Part shown: positions 42,825 to 51,663 of the stretch, piece by piece | Layout: each line of letters begins with the position of its first letter | Position numbering within the stretch: position 1 is the first letter of the stretch | Origin: an uncultured Oscillospiraceae bacterium | Lineage (GTDB): Bacteria > Bacillota > Clostridia > Oscillospirales > Oscillospiraceae | NCBI GenBank assembly: GCA_947629245.1 | Contig: CANRDC010000008.1 | Span: 1 to 59,925 of the forward strand | Reading direction: 5' to 3' | DNA length: 59,925 nucleotides | The notes under the pieces: generated by a model | What the model was told of the DNA's origin: nothing | Seen by the model: only the letters and a program-made list of their open reading frames with translations | The model's database searches: none | Translations under genes and position numbers: made by a program

Positions 42825-43455
42825 GGGGCACCTCCACCTTGATGTCATCGAAAACCACGGGGACAAGCTCCTGGAAACGGCGGAGCAGGGGGATGGCCAC
42901 CTCCCGCATCTGGGGGTGGGCCGCAGGGGCGGTGCGCAGCTTGAAAAAGTGCCGCCATTCCCGGAGATTGGCCGTCATCACCACCTCAGTCTTGAGGCTG
43001 TTGGGGAGGACAGAGCGGGCCTCCTGGGGCGTGGCCCCGGCGGCCAGCAGGGCCATGTAGCGCTCCTCAGCCGCCTCCATAGCAGCTTTCCAGATGAAAA
43101 ACTCCGGGGAGTGGACGCCCCAGAAACAGGGCTTGATGACGGTGATCTCATTGCCAAAGCCGTCTTTGGAGTAGTTGCAGTAGCGGGTGCTCTCCTGGCA
43201 GTAGGAGGCCAGGCGGTGGCGGACAATCTCATGGGACACGCCCCGGTCCACCACAAACTTGACGGTGATGCTGTCATGCTCCAGCACGGCCTCATGGCCA
43301 CGCTTGATGATGCCCGCCACAAAGGACTGGGCAGAGGTGCCCGTGATGCGGGCCTCAGACTTGTAGCACACCCGGCCACAGCGCTCAATGTGCTGGAGGA
43401 TGGTGGCGCTGTCCACGGGGCTGAGGATTTCAAAATAGGGCGTGGTGATTTTCAT
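42811..43455 (-). CDS. thyX: Flavin-dependent thymidylate synthase ThyX
   Basis: 214 residues with the ThyX signature RHRLASYCQESTRY (RHRxxSxxxxSxR). It converts dUMP to dTMP using FAD and methylene-tetrahydrofolate, supplying dTMP for phage replication. It lies between the C5 methyltransferase and DUF6378 genes with 4-14 base overlaps. Confidence 0.95.
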   Translation of the reverse strand: MKITTPYFEILSPVDSATILQHIERCGRVCYKSEARITGTSAQSFVAGIIKRGHEAVLEHDSITVKFVVDRGVSHEIVRHRLASYCQESTRYCNYSKDGFGNEITVIKPCFWGVHSPEFFIWKAAMEAAEERYMALLAAGATPQEARSVLPNSLKTEVVMTANLREWRHFFKLRTAPAAHPQMREVAIPLLRRFQELVPVVFDDIKVEVPHEKS

Positions 43456-44783
43456 GCGCTTAACTCCTCTCTGATTAGGTGGGAGCAGTTGGCCAGGACC
43501 AGGGCCTTGGCCACGATGGGCACCACACTGTTGCCGATGCGGGCCACCTGCTCCTTGATGGGGTAGGGCTTGCCCTCGCTGTCATGGGTGATGATGTAGT
43601 CCGCCGGAAAGCCCTGCATGAGCTTGAGCTCCGGCTCCGGCTTGAGCATCCGCAGGAAAATGTCCTTGAGGATGTATTTCTCCCCGTCCAGCTCCAGCAC
43701 CACATTGACCAGGCCAAAGCGGTCTTTGGTGGTGATGGTGGCTAAGGGCTCCTCAATGGCCTGCCCGCATCCGTTGCCATAGTATTTGATGAGGAAAGCG
43801 GACACCAGGCCAAAGTGCCCCGGTGAGGTGGTAATGGTGTGGAGCGGCTCCTGGCATCCCTGGCCGGTGCCGGTCTTGTAGAACTTGGTTATAAAGGCGG
43901 TCACCAGGCCATATCTGTTGCTGGTGTCAATGGTCTTGATGGGATCAGTCAGGAGCTGCCCCCGTGCGTCCCCCACCTCAGTCTCTCCGTGGTACTGGAT
44001 GAGGAAAGAAACGGCCTCTTTGTTGTTCAGAATGTAGGGGGCGGGGTTATCCACCACATACTTGCGGTAGCCATTGGCAATGCGGCGCATGGTGGCATCC
44101 GCCAGCGGCTTGGGCCGGTTGAAGATGGATTTTCCCAGGTCCGTCCAGTCAATGAAGTCACCGCAGGGGACCCACTTTTTGAGGCCGTGGCCGCCGGTCT
44201 TGCTATGCGATGGCACCGGCCAGGAGATGGGGCGCTTGTCCAGTCTGAAAACTGCATACCAGCGTTTCCGTGTGGTGGGCGCTCCAAAGTCAGCGGCCAC
44301 CAGCTCCCGGCTCTCAAAGGTGTAGCCCAGGTCACACATGGCCTTTATGAATTTGTTGTAGTCCTCCCCGGCACGCTCCTTGATGGGCCTGCCGCTGTCA
44401 TCCAGGGGCCCCCACTGCTGGATTTCCTCCACGTTCTCCATGATGATGACCTCCGGCAGGATGGCCTTGGCGTGCTTGTGGACGGCCCAGGGGAGGATGC
44501 GGAGCCCCTGGTGCCGGGGTTGTCCGCCTTTTGCCTTGGAGTGACTGGTGCAGTCCGGGGAGGCCCACATCAAATCAACCTTTCTGCCTGCCACATATTT
44601 CTGGAGGTCCACATCAAAGATGTCCTCCGTGAGGTGCAGAGTGTGGGGGTGATTGACCTTGTGGATGCGGATGGCCTCCGGGTCATGGTTGATGGCAATG
44701 TCAATGGGGCGGTTGAGGGCCATCTCAATGCCCTTGCTGGCTCCTCCGCCGCCCGCAAAACAGTCAATAATCAATCCGCTCAT
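43452..44783 (-). CDS. DNA cytosine-C5 methyltransferase
   Basis: 443 residues from ATG 44783. Motif I is DCFAGGGGASKG; motif IV is ASPDCTSHSKAKGG, an SPDC variant of the usual PPC, with the catalytic Cys kept; motif VI MENVEEI; motif IX/X RIGNSVVPIVAKAL. It probably marks phage DNA against host restriction. No partner nuclease gene is adjacent. The target sequence cannot be read. Confidence 0.92.
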   Translation of the reverse strand: MSGLIIDCFAGGGGASKGIEMALNRPIDIAINHDPEAIRIHKVNHPHTLHLTEDIFDVDLQKYVAGRKVDLMWASPDCTSHSKAKGGQPRHQGLRILPWAVHKHAKAILPEVIIMENVEEIQQWGPLDDSGRPIKERAGEDYNKFIKAMCDLGYTFESRELVAADFGAPTTRKRWYAVFRLDKRPISWPVPSHSKTGGHGLKKWVPCGDFIDWTDLGKSIFNRPKPLADATMRRIANGYRKYVVDNPAPYILNNKEAVSFLIQYHGETEVGDARGQLLTDPIKTIDTSNRYGLVTAFITKFYKTGTGQGCQEPLHTITTSPGHFGLVSAFLIKYYGNGCGQAIEEPLATITTKDRFGLVNVVLELDGEKYILKDIFLRMLKPEPELKLMQGFPADYIITHDSEGKPYPIKEQVARIGNSVVPIVAKALVLANCSHLIREELSA

Positions 44784-44796
44784 GCGGGTCCTCCTA

Positions 44797-45024
44797 TCAG
44801 TTGATTTTTCCAGTGGAAAAAAGGGTGTTGTCCGGGTGAAAGCCATGCCGGGCAAGGTAGCGCTCCGCCTGCATCTCCTGGGTAAAGGTGCGGCTCTTGC
44901 GGCGCTGCCTGTCACGCCCCAGGACCACGGTGGAGCCAATGCCCTTGATGACCCACTGAAACTTGCCGTGCTTGGTGACGCCGTTGTAGTAGACAGCCTC
45001 ACCCTTGTCATTTGCCATGCGCAT
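44797..45024 (-). CDS. Small phage protein, unknown
   Basis: 75 residues from ATG 45024 (AAGGAGGCAAAGACC at 8-base spacing); a second ATG at 45018 is possible. Contains KFQWVIKGIGSTVVLGRDRQ and FTQEMQAERYLARHGF; resembles small basic phage proteins next to polymerases. Function unknown. Confidence 0.65.
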   Translation of the reverse strand: MRMANDKGEAVYYNGVTKHGKFQWVIKGIGSTVVLGRDRQRRKSRTFTQEMQAERYLARHGFHPDNTLFSTGKIN

Positions 45025-45041
45025 GGTCTTTGCCTCCTTGG

Positions 45042-47030
45042 TCAGTCTTTTCTAAAGAATTTCCCCACCCAGCCGTCAGCATTGAGGGGCAGGTCCGGGG
45101 CCCAGGGGATGGGCTGGCGCATGATCTCACAGACGGTGGCCAGCATGGTGTCATCATCCGCCCAGGGCTTGATGTCCACCACCACCTCATCATGTATGTG
45201 GAACACCACCGGCAGCCCGGCGGCCTCCAGGCGGTCAATGGCCCCGGCCAGGGCGTCACGGGCGATGGCCTGCACCACGTTCTCCACTAGCTTGCCCCCA
45301 TAGGTTTCAATCTGTTTCCAGCGCTTGGTTTTCTGGTCCATGCCCATGTAGGCAATGGAGGGGCGGCCCCATTCATTCTGGCCAATGCTGGGGCTCACAT
45401 AGTAGAGCTTGCGGCCAGAGGGGAGCAGGATGGTGAAACAGTCCACGCCCTGGTTATAGTCAAACTCACGGGAGAGGAGCAGGCCATTGAGGCCCACGCT
45501 GCCGCCCTCCGTGATGACCTGCACAGCGGCGTTGTCCATGCTATACCACAGGTCACGGATGCGCTTGTTGGCCTCCCGCCAGCGGGTCACGATGTCCGGC
45601 AGGTCCTCCTCCGGGATGCCCATGTCCAGGGCCCCCATGTTGATGAGGGCCCCGGTGCTGCCCTGGTAGCCCAGGGCCAGCTCCGCCACCTTGCCCTTTT
45701 GCCGGAGGGAATACTCCGGGTTGCCCTTTTTGATGAGCTCAATGGGCACCCCAAACATCTGGGAGGCGGATGCCTCATAAATCTTGCCATGGGTGCGGAA
45801 CACCTCAAGCCGCCACTGCTCTCCGGCCAGCCATGAGATGACACGGGCCTCTATGGCGGAAAAGTCAGCGTCAATGAGGACGTGCCCCTCCGGGGCCACA
45901 AAGGCCGTGCGGATGAGCTGGCTGAGGGTGTCAGGCACGGAGCCATAGATGGCCTTGAGGGCGTCCAGCTTGCGGTCACGGACCAGCTCACGGGCCAGGG
46001 CCAGGGGCTCAGTGTAGGTGCGGGGGAGGTTTTGGACCTGGACCAGACGCCCGGCCCATCTGCCGGTGCGGTTGGCCCCATAGAACTGGAGCAGGCCCCG
46101 GACCCGGCCATCCGGGCACACAGCGGCCTCTATGGCGTCATATTTCTTGGTGGAGGTCTTGCCCAGCTCCTGCCGGATTTCCAGCATCCGGCGGACGTGG
46201 GGGCTGTTGCCGTCCTTATTGAGCAGCCGGGCCACGGTGTCCTTGCGCAGGTCACCCAGCTCCTCACCCATCTCCTCCTCCAGCCAGCGGGTGAGCTGGC
46301 CCACGCTGTTTGGGTTGTCCAGCTTGGAGAGGGCGGTGGCCTCCTGCATCAAGCTCTTGCGCACGGTGTCCCCCAGGTAGAGGGCCCCCTGCACAAAGTC
46401 CATGTCCACGGCCACGCCACGGGCATTGATGATGAGGTCAATCTCCCATTGCCTCTGCACCCAGTCCGGCACGGGGAAAGCGGAGAGCCTCCGCTCAATC
46501 TCCATCTCTGTCACCATGTCCTGGGCGTTGTACTCCTTGAAAAGCTGCCATTTGGCGGGGTCATGCTGGGGGAGGTTGCGGGTGCGGCCCCCGTTGGCCT
46601 TGGAGGGGGCGCAGGGGGTGCAGAAATAGCGGATCAGGGCCTTGCCGGTGTTGAGCTTGCGCTTGTCCTCTGCCAGCCCCAGGGCCTTGCCGGTGGCGTC
46701 CAGGCCTGCCGTGTAGCCGCAGTAAAGCCCATGGAACATGGTGCACCGCCACTGCTCCGGCGGCAGCCAGCCCAGAAACTTGGACAGGCAGCCCCACTCA
46801 AAGGGGGCGTTGTATGCGTGCTTGATGTAGTCTGGAGAGGTGAGGGCCTGGACAAGCCACGGGGGCAAGTGCTCCCCCGTGGCTATGTCAATGACTTGGA
46901 CCGGGGCACCATCCAGACTGTACCCAAAGAGCAGGATGGCAAAGTCCGGGGAGGATATATACTTTTGAGCCCCGGCCTTTGCGATGGGTACGCTTGAAAA
47001 AGTCTCAAGGTCAATGCTGAGGTGGTGCAT
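45042..47030 (-). CDS. Phage DNA polymerase, family A
   Basis: 662 residues. The N-terminal DnaQ-like exonuclease has DLETF. The polymerase domain has motif A IDADFSAIEARV, motif B in RQKGKVAELALGYQGSTGA, and motif C VFHIHDEVVVD. AGGAGGACACC precedes the ATG. It replicates phage DNA with the VapE primase-helicase and the DUF2815 protein encoded just upstream in transcription. Confidence 0.94.
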   Translation of the reverse strand: MHHLSIDLETFSSVPIAKAGAQKYISSPDFAILLFGYSLDGAPVQVIDIATGEHLPPWLVQALTSPDYIKHAYNAPFEWGCLSKFLGWLPPEQWRCTMFHGLYCGYTAGLDATGKALGLAEDKRKLNTGKALIRYFCTPCAPSKANGGRTRNLPQHDPAKWQLFKEYNAQDMVTEMEIERRLSAFPVPDWVQRQWEIDLIINARGVAVDMDFVQGALYLGDTVRKSLMQEATALSKLDNPNSVGQLTRWLEEEMGEELGDLRKDTVARLLNKDGNSPHVRRMLEIRQELGKTSTKKYDAIEAAVCPDGRVRGLLQFYGANRTGRWAGRLVQVQNLPRTYTEPLALARELVRDRKLDALKAIYGSVPDTLSQLIRTAFVAPEGHVLIDADFSAIEARVISWLAGEQWRLEVFRTHGKIYEASASQMFGVPIELIKKGNPEYSLRQKGKVAELALGYQGSTGALINMGALDMGIPEEDLPDIVTRWREANKRIRDLWYSMDNAAVQVITEGGSVGLNGLLLSREFDYNQGVDCFTILLPSGRKLYYVSPSIGQNEWGRPSIAYMGMDQKTKRWKQIETYGGKLVENVVQAIARDALAGAIDRLEAAGLPVVFHIHDEVVVDIKPWADDDTMLATVCEIMRQPIPWAPDLPLNADGWVGKFFRKD

Positions 47031-47042
47031 GGTGTCCTCCTA

Positions 47043-47771
47043 TCACATGGGCAGGCCGGTGATGGGGTTGATGCCGTTGTTCACGGCCCAGGGAGGGCTC
47101 CCAGCGCCCGCAGGAGCGGCGGCAGGGGCCACAGGAGTGGTGGGGTAGGCACCGGCCACGGGGGCCGCAGAGGGGGCACCGTAGGCCACAGGAGCGCCGG
47201 GGACAGCGGGGTTGGTGGCGGGCATGGCGCCGATCCCGGCAAAGTCAGAGGCAGCGGAGGCGGTGCCAGCCAGGGGCTCCCCGTCACGGGTCTTGAGGAC
47301 GTTGCCCAGGCCACAGCCCACGCCCTTGTTGCCGCTGTTGGAGTAGCCAAAAAAGCGGATGGTGACACGGGCATACATGCCACTGTAAATGTCCGCCGGG
47401 GAGAGCTCACAGGTGATGTTGTCGATGCCCACCACCTGGGGCTTGTTCTTGGTGCTGGCGGTCATCACCCAGTGGCCCTTGCACTCATCGCCAAAGGGCA
47501 CGCCGGAGGGGCGCACACCGTCCCCGTCATAGATGGGCACCCGGAGCATGGGGGGCCGGGCACCGTTCCACACCTTGCTCACGGCGTCATTGGCGGCGGA
47601 CTGGATGGCGGCGTCAATGTCAGCCTTGGTGGCCACGTCCGTCTTGGGGATGAGCAGGGTGACGGAGTATTTGGGCTCCCCGCCGGGCTGGGCGGCCCTG
47701 GGGGTGGTCAGGTTGGCATAGGACAGGCGGACCTCACCGGTCAGCACTTTCATGGGGTCATTCTGATACAT
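47043..47771 (-). CDS. DUF2815 ssDNA-binding protein
   Basis: 242 residues, beginning MYQNDPMKVLTGEVRLSYAN, with KYSVTLLIPKTDVATKADID and RFFGYSNSGNKGVGCGLGNV, matching DUF2815, an OB-fold single-strand-binding replacement in Firmicutes phages. The last 70 residues are Pro/Ala/Gly-rich and end GINPITGLPM, like an SSB interaction tail. Confidence 0.9.
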   Translation of the reverse strand: MYQNDPMKVLTGEVRLSYANLTTPRAAQPGGEPKYSVTLLIPKTDVATKADIDAAIQSAANDAVSKVWNGARPPMLRVPIYDGDGVRPSGVPFGDECKGHWVMTASTKNKPQVVGIDNITCELSPADIYSGMYARVTIRFFGYSNSGNKGVGCGLGNVLKTRDGEPLAGTASAASDFAGIGAMPATNPAVPGAPVAYGAPSAAPVAGAYPTTPVAPAAAPAGAGSPPWAVNNGINPITGLPM

Positions 47772-47787
47772 TGCAGTAATCTCCTTT

Positions 47788-48198
47788 TCATAAATTCATT
47801 TGGTGTTTAGTATCAATCCAGAGCTCCTGGATTTTCACCCATTTGTCATGGAGGGCCTTGGAGCGCTTGACGGCGCTGGTGAGCTCCTCATTGTGGGCCT
47901 TGACGGCAGCGGCGGCCTCAATCTCCTTGCGGGTCCGCCGCCGGGCGGGCTTTTCGATGAGCCGCCAGCCGTCTTGGTATTCCTTGGAGGCCTTGGTCCA
48001 GGCCTCCTTGCTCTCCGCCACCTGGTCCTCAAGGAACTGCCCCACGGTGTGGATGGCCTCCTCATTCTCACTGGCCCAGCCGGGGTGGAGAGCGATGCGG
48101 AAAATTTTGTTGATGTTCTTGAGGGGCAGGATGTGGAGCTGGGGCAGGCAGAGGTGGAGGTGATAGTCCCCCTGCTGGATGTGCACCGTGTCCATCAT
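47788..48198 (-). CDS. Phage protein, unknown
   Basis: 136 residues. Histidine-rich start MMDTVHIQQGDYHLHLCLPQ, then a long charged helical region (RRTRKEIEAAAAVKAHNEEL). It overlaps the DUF2800 gene by 4 bases and precedes DUF2815, so it belongs to the replication cluster. No family recognised. Confidence 0.7.
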   Translation of the reverse strand: MMDTVHIQQGDYHLHLCLPQLHILPLKNINKIFRIALHPGWASENEEAIHTVGQFLEDQVAESKEAWTKASKEYQDGWRLIEKPARRRTRKEIEAAAAVKAHNEELTSAVKRSKALHDKWVKIQELWIDTKHQMNL

Positions 48199-49430
48199 GT
48201 GGTGGCCACCCCGGCAAAGTCAGTGGCGGCGGGGTTGTAGGGCTCCCGCTTGTCAGTGGCCAGGGCCAGCGTGGGCTTGCCCAGGGGCTTAAAGACAAAG
48301 CTGCCGATCTTGGCCGCAAACTCCGCCTTGCCCATGAGTTTCTCCAGCTCAGAGAGGCTCTTGGGCTTGCGGTCATACACCAGGGCCTCATCATAGCCAG
48401 CCTCAATGATGGCCTTGAGGGCGGCATCCTGGTCCGTAAAGGTGCGGTTGCTCCGGCCCGCCACCAGTTTCCAGCCCTCAATGGGCTTGCCATCCAGCAG
48501 GGTCTTGGTGGCGTATTCCTCCAGGTCTTTGTACCACTGGAGGAGATGCTGGCCACGGATCAGGAGCTCACCCACCTCCGCATCTGAGAGGAGCGGGTGG
48601 ACCATATTGCCATGGGGGCCGATGTGCCCCGCCTCCTGGGGGACCAGCTCCCCCGGCTGGACCGTGCCAAGGGGCACACAGTCCTTGAAGTCCTCCAGGG
48701 CGGTGTTGATGTTGGCACGGGCCCGGCACTGGGCTTTGCCCCGGCAAAAGCGGCAGTGGTCACCGGGGACAAACTCCCCCAGGCCTGCATAGGCCTTTTG
48801 GGCGATGGGCCGCACGCTGTCACCCCATGCCAGCAGCTCTGCCACGGTCACCTCATCGGTGGTGTAGCTGTCAAGGCGGGGCTGGTCAATGGACATGCGG
48901 ACCCGCTTGATGGTGTCCCCAAAAATGGGGGCGTAGCGCTTGAGAGCGCCCAGGGCATAGAGCCGCATCTGGGGGTTGCCCACGGCGGACACGGGGACGC
49001 CCTTGCCGTGCTTGTAGTCCACGATGTTGAGCACGTCACCGCCGATGATGCAGCAGTCACAGGTGCCAAAGCCCTCCGGCACATACTCAGAAAAATCCAC
49101 CTTGACCTCCACCGCAATGGTGGGGGTGGTGTCATAGCTCATCACGATCTCATCAATGTGCTCCAGGTAGAGGTCAGAGGTCTTGTCCATCTCCGGGGAG
49201 TAGAGGGGGTCCTTTTTGAGCTTATTGAGCCGGGTGGTGTAGGAGCGGGAGCTCATGGTGGTGGATTTCTTGAGCACCTTGAGCTCACAGATGGCGTGGG
49301 CCAGGCGGCCCTCCTCCGCATAGTCACTGGTGCGCTCCGGCAGCCCCTCCTCAAAGCGGGGGGCCGCCGTGCACTTGAGCCAGCGGGAGGCGGAGCTTGC
49401 GGAAAGCAAGGCGTGTTTCTCAGGAGGCAT
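48195..49430 (-). CDS. DUF2800 PD-(D/E)xK exonuclease (Cas4/RecB-like)
   Basis: 411 residues, beginning MPPEKHALLSASSASRWLKC as DUF2800 does. The nuclease core includes LNIVDYKHGKG with the catalytic Asp and Lys, and CRFCRGKAQCRA gives a Cys cluster like the Fe-S site of Cas4/AddB nucleases. It likely provides recombination or end processing with DUF2815. Confidence 0.9.
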   Translation of the reverse strand: MPPEKHALLSASSASRWLKCTAAPRFEEGLPERTSDYAEEGRLAHAICELKVLKKSTTMSSRSYTTRLNKLKKDPLYSPEMDKTSDLYLEHIDEIVMSYDTTPTIAVEVKVDFSEYVPEGFGTCDCCIIGGDVLNIVDYKHGKGVPVSAVGNPQMRLYALGALKRYAPIFGDTIKRVRMSIDQPRLDSYTTDEVTVAELLAWGDSVRPIAQKAYAGLGEFVPGDHCRFCRGKAQCRARANINTALEDFKDCVPLGTVQPGELVPQEAGHIGPHGNMVHPLLSDAEVGELLIRGQHLLQWYKDLEEYATKTLLDGKPIEGWKLVAGRSNRTFTDQDAALKAIIEAGYDEALVYDRKPKSLSELEKLMGKAEFAAKIGSFVFKPLGKPTLALATDKREPYNPAATDFAGVATT

Positions 49431-49442
49431 GGGGCACCTCCA

Positions 49443-49985
49443 TCAAATCTGAGCGCCCAGGGCCCGGAGCTCAGTGGCAAAGGTGCCATACTGGGTGGGC
49501 TGGAGCTGGGTGACAGCGGCGATGCCATACTTGCCCAGCAGGGCCAGCAGGGCGTCCATCTTGCCCATGTCCACCAGGGCGGCACCGGCACGGGCGATCT
49601 GGTCCAGGGTGTAGGCGGGCGGCGTGGCCGTGGGCACGGCGGGGGCCGGGTTAGAATGGGAGGCAGCAGTCTCCGGGGCAGGCGTGGGGGCCTGGGGCGT
49701 CACAGGGGCAGGGGTAGGGACTGCCGCAGGGGCAGGGGTAGGGTTTACCACAGGCACCGGCGTGGGGGCCACAGGAGCCGCAGGAGCGGCGGGAGCGGGG
49801 CCGGGCATGGTGGTGGGCACCGGGGACACGGGAGCCGCCTGGGGCACCACAGGGGCCGCAGGAGCGGCAGAGGGCCGGGGCATGTCCGGCGTGAGGATGG
49901 TGGGGTCCACAGCGATGGCGTCAGCCAGCTTGGAGATGGCGGCGGCCAGGTCCGGGACCTCAATCTTGATTTTCATTTCCAGCAT
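49443..49985 (-). CDS. Pro/Ala-rich phage protein, unknown
   Basis: 180 residues from ATG 49985 after GGAGGATTATAGCA. A short N-terminal domain (MLEMKIKIEVPDLAAAISKL) and a C-terminal helical domain (YTLDQIARAGAALVDMGKMD) flank about 90 residues of low-complexity Pro-Ala-Val-Thr. Both end domains resemble small single-strand-binding accessory proteins, but I cannot assign a function. Confidence 0.72.
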   Translation of the reverse strand: MLEMKIKIEVPDLAAAISKLADAIAVDPTILTPDMPRPSAAPAAPVVPQAAPVSPVPTTMPGPAPAAPAAPVAPTPVPVVNPTPAPAAVPTPAPVTPQAPTPAPETAASHSNPAPAVPTATPPAYTLDQIARAGAALVDMGKMDALLALLGKYGIAAVTQLQPTQYGTFATELRALGAQI

Positions 49986-50082
49986 TGCTATAATCCTCCT
50001 TGGTATCGGTTTCTTGGCAGTCGCAGCGCTCTCCGGGGTCAAGGTGAGCGCCACAGTGGGGACAGGTGCGGTAGTAGGGCAT
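49960..50082 (-). CDS. 40-residue zinc-ribbon phage protein
   Basis: Starts MPYYRTCPHCGAHLDPGERC and ends in NENQD. Two CxxC/CxC sites (CPHC and CDC) suggest one zinc. GGAGGATTGAGACA precedes the ATG, and it overlaps the next gene's start by 26 bases. Small zinc ribbons of this type are common in phage early operons. Confidence 0.7.
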   Translation of the reverse strand: MPYYRTCPHCGAHLDPGERCDCQETDTKEDYSNAGNENQD

Positions 50083-50086
50083 TGTC

Positions 50087-50782
50087 TCAATCCTCCAAAA
50101 TGCTTGTCCAGCGTTCAAAGGCCTCCATCACTTTGCGGGAGTGCTCTGTCTGGTAGATGCCAGCGTCCCAAAGCCTCCGGGCACCCGTGGGGCCGTTATT
50201 GTAGGCCATCACGGCCAGCTCCGGGTCCCCGTAGGCCTCAAGCTGCTGACCTATCATGTAGACACCGGCCTCAATGTTTCCGGCGTAGGTGAGCGGGTCC
50301 ATGCCCAGGTCCTTGAGCCAGGCGTGATTGATTTTGTTGATCTGCATGAGGCCATAGTCATTGGTGGAGCTCTGGGCATCCGGGTCAAAATGGCTTTCCA
50401 CCTCCGCAATGGCCAGCGCCAGCGCATAGGGCACGTTGTAGCGCTCACAGCAGTCCTGCATGATGTCCTGGAGCTCATAGCTCAGGAGCCGCCCCTCACT
50501 CACGATGTCATCACGATGCCGGACCGGCTCCGGGGTGCTCTCAGGTGCAAGCTGGGAGCCCTCTGGGGCCGGTGCCTCACTCTGGGGCACCGTGGACACG
50601 GTGGGGTCTGCCGGGGCCGCAGGGGGCTCCACAGAGGGCCCAGCGGCAAAGATGCGGCCCACCAGGCACCCCACCAGACAGCCGATGAGGAAAGCGGTGC
50701 CCAGGAGCACCAGGAGAGCGGTGAGCCGCTCCCGTGCCTGGCGTTGACGTGTACGCCGGGCGTCAATTCCTTGGGCGGTCAT
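50087..50782 (-). CDS. Membrane-anchored lytic transglycosylase (SLT)
   Basis: 231 residues: a basic N-terminus, one membrane helix (about 20-48), a Pro/Glu-rich linker, then an SLT domain with catalytic Glu in AIAEVESHFDP, GLMQINK and MAYNNGPTG. The domain would face the cell wall. It lies in the early region, not the tail or lysis genes, and 2 bases from the second DGR target, so it may act in the lysogen or early in infection. Confidence 0.9.
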   Translation of the reverse strand: MTAQGIDARRTRQRQARERLTALLVLLGTAFLIGCLVGCLVGRIFAAGPSVEPPAAPADPTVSTVPQSEAPAPEGSQLAPESTPEPVRHRDDIVSEGRLLSYELQDIMQDCCERYNVPYALALAIAEVESHFDPDAQSSTNDYGLMQINKINHAWLKDLGMDPLTYAGNIEAGVYMIGQQLEAYGDPELAVMAYNNGPTGARRLWDAGIYQTEHSRKVMEAFERWTSILED

Positions 50783-50784
50783 GG

Positions 50785-51399
50785 TCAGGCCTCGCCGGTT
50801 GACACCCGGCGGCGGATTTCGTCCAGCATCTCTCTGATGGAGAACTGGGCCAGGGCCTTGGTGATCTCCTCCGGCTGGATGCCGTCAAGCTCAACGGAGT
50901 GGTGGGAGGAAATGAGGAAAGCGGGGCGGGACCCGTAGGTGTAGCCGCAGTAGCCGTTGTAGACATCGCCATCGGAATTCAAGCCCGCCACCCATTCGTC
51001 ATCATCGTCCACCTCTGGGGTGCTCCAGGGGGTGGCCAGCCACTCCCAGCTCTCCGGCTTGGGCAGGATGGCGTGGTACTTGCGGACCTCATCCAGGGTG
51101 AGCGGGGCGGCCTTGCACTTGCAAAAGCCATATTGCTTGCTGCCGTTGACGGCGGTGAGGTCCACGATGCGGGGCAGGACCTCCTCCGGGTGGTTTTCGG
51201 TCAGGGCCTCCAGCCAGGGGCCGTTGAGGTGGTCCATGAGGGTGCTCTTGGCAAAGTCATTGTCCGTGCCAAAGGGCTTTTGGACCTGATTGGTGGCCAG
51301 GAGCAGGGTGCCGTCCGTGCGGTGCTCCAGCACCAGGCAGGGCTCCCCGTGGAACTTGATGAGCTGGCCGGGGGCGGCGCTCAAAACAGGGGTTTTCAT
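50785..51399 (-). CDS. DGR variable target protein 2 (remote)
   Basis: 204 residues from ATG 51399 after AAAGGAGGATCACCGC. DUF6273-like N-terminal part (GQLIKFHGEPCLVLEHRTDG, NGSKQYGFCKCKAAP) leads to the variable region at about residues 139-160 (GLNSDGDVYNGYCGYTYGSR), then about 44 helical residues. The variable block is homologous to that of target 1 but there are no FnIII repeats and no signal peptide. It lies 35 kb from the RT, in the early region next to a lytic transglycosylase. Confidence 0.85.
   Translation of the reverse strand: MKTPVLSAAPGQLIKFHGEPCLVLEHRTDGTLLLATNQVQKPFGTDNDFAKSTLMDHLNGPWLEALTENHPEEVLPRIVDLTAVNGSKQYGFCKCKAAPLTLDEVRKYHAILPKPESWEWLATPWSTPEVDDDDEWVAGLNSDGDVYNGYCGYTYGSRPAFLISSHHSVELDGIQPEEITKALAQFSIREMLDEIRRRVSTGEA
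50920..50983 (-). repeat. DGR variable repeat 2 (VR2)
   Basis: 64 bp aligning to TR 16180-16243. There are 10 differences, all at TR adenines of the coding strand. Past 50983 the sequence no longer matches TR. The GC-rich initiation block is identical to VR1, and both VRs read GCTTTC where TR reads GCTCTG. Confidence 0.93.
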
Positions 51400-51418
51400 G
51401 CGGTGATCCTCCTTTGTG

Positions 51419-51619
51419 TTAATCATCCAGGTCATCCGGCGGCTCAATGTCAATGAGGTTTTCCGCCTGGGTGATGATTTCAGAAACGATGTAGCGGATG
51501 GACAGGCCCGTCTTGGCTTTCAAGCGGCGGACCACTTTCTCCGCCTCCGGGCTGAGGCGTACAACGCCCAGGCACTCATTGGAGACGGCAGGGGCCTTGA
51601 GGACAATGGGGTTGCTCAT
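51419..51619 (-). CDS. Small ribbon-helix-helix-type protein
   Basis: 66 residues: CLGVVRLSPEAEKVVRRLKA followed by TGLSIRYIVSEIITQAENLI, the strand-helix-helix pattern of Arc/CopG-type DNA-binding proteins. GGAGGAAATCACCCT precedes the ATG. A regulator of the early operon is likely. Confidence 0.72.
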   Translation of the reverse strand: MSNPIVLKAPAVSNECLGVVRLSPEAEKVVRRLKAKTGLSIRYIVSEIITQAENLIDIEPPDDLDD

Positions 51620-51663
51620 AGGGTGATTTCCTCCTTTGGTTAGATGGAAGTGATGCGGGTGGT

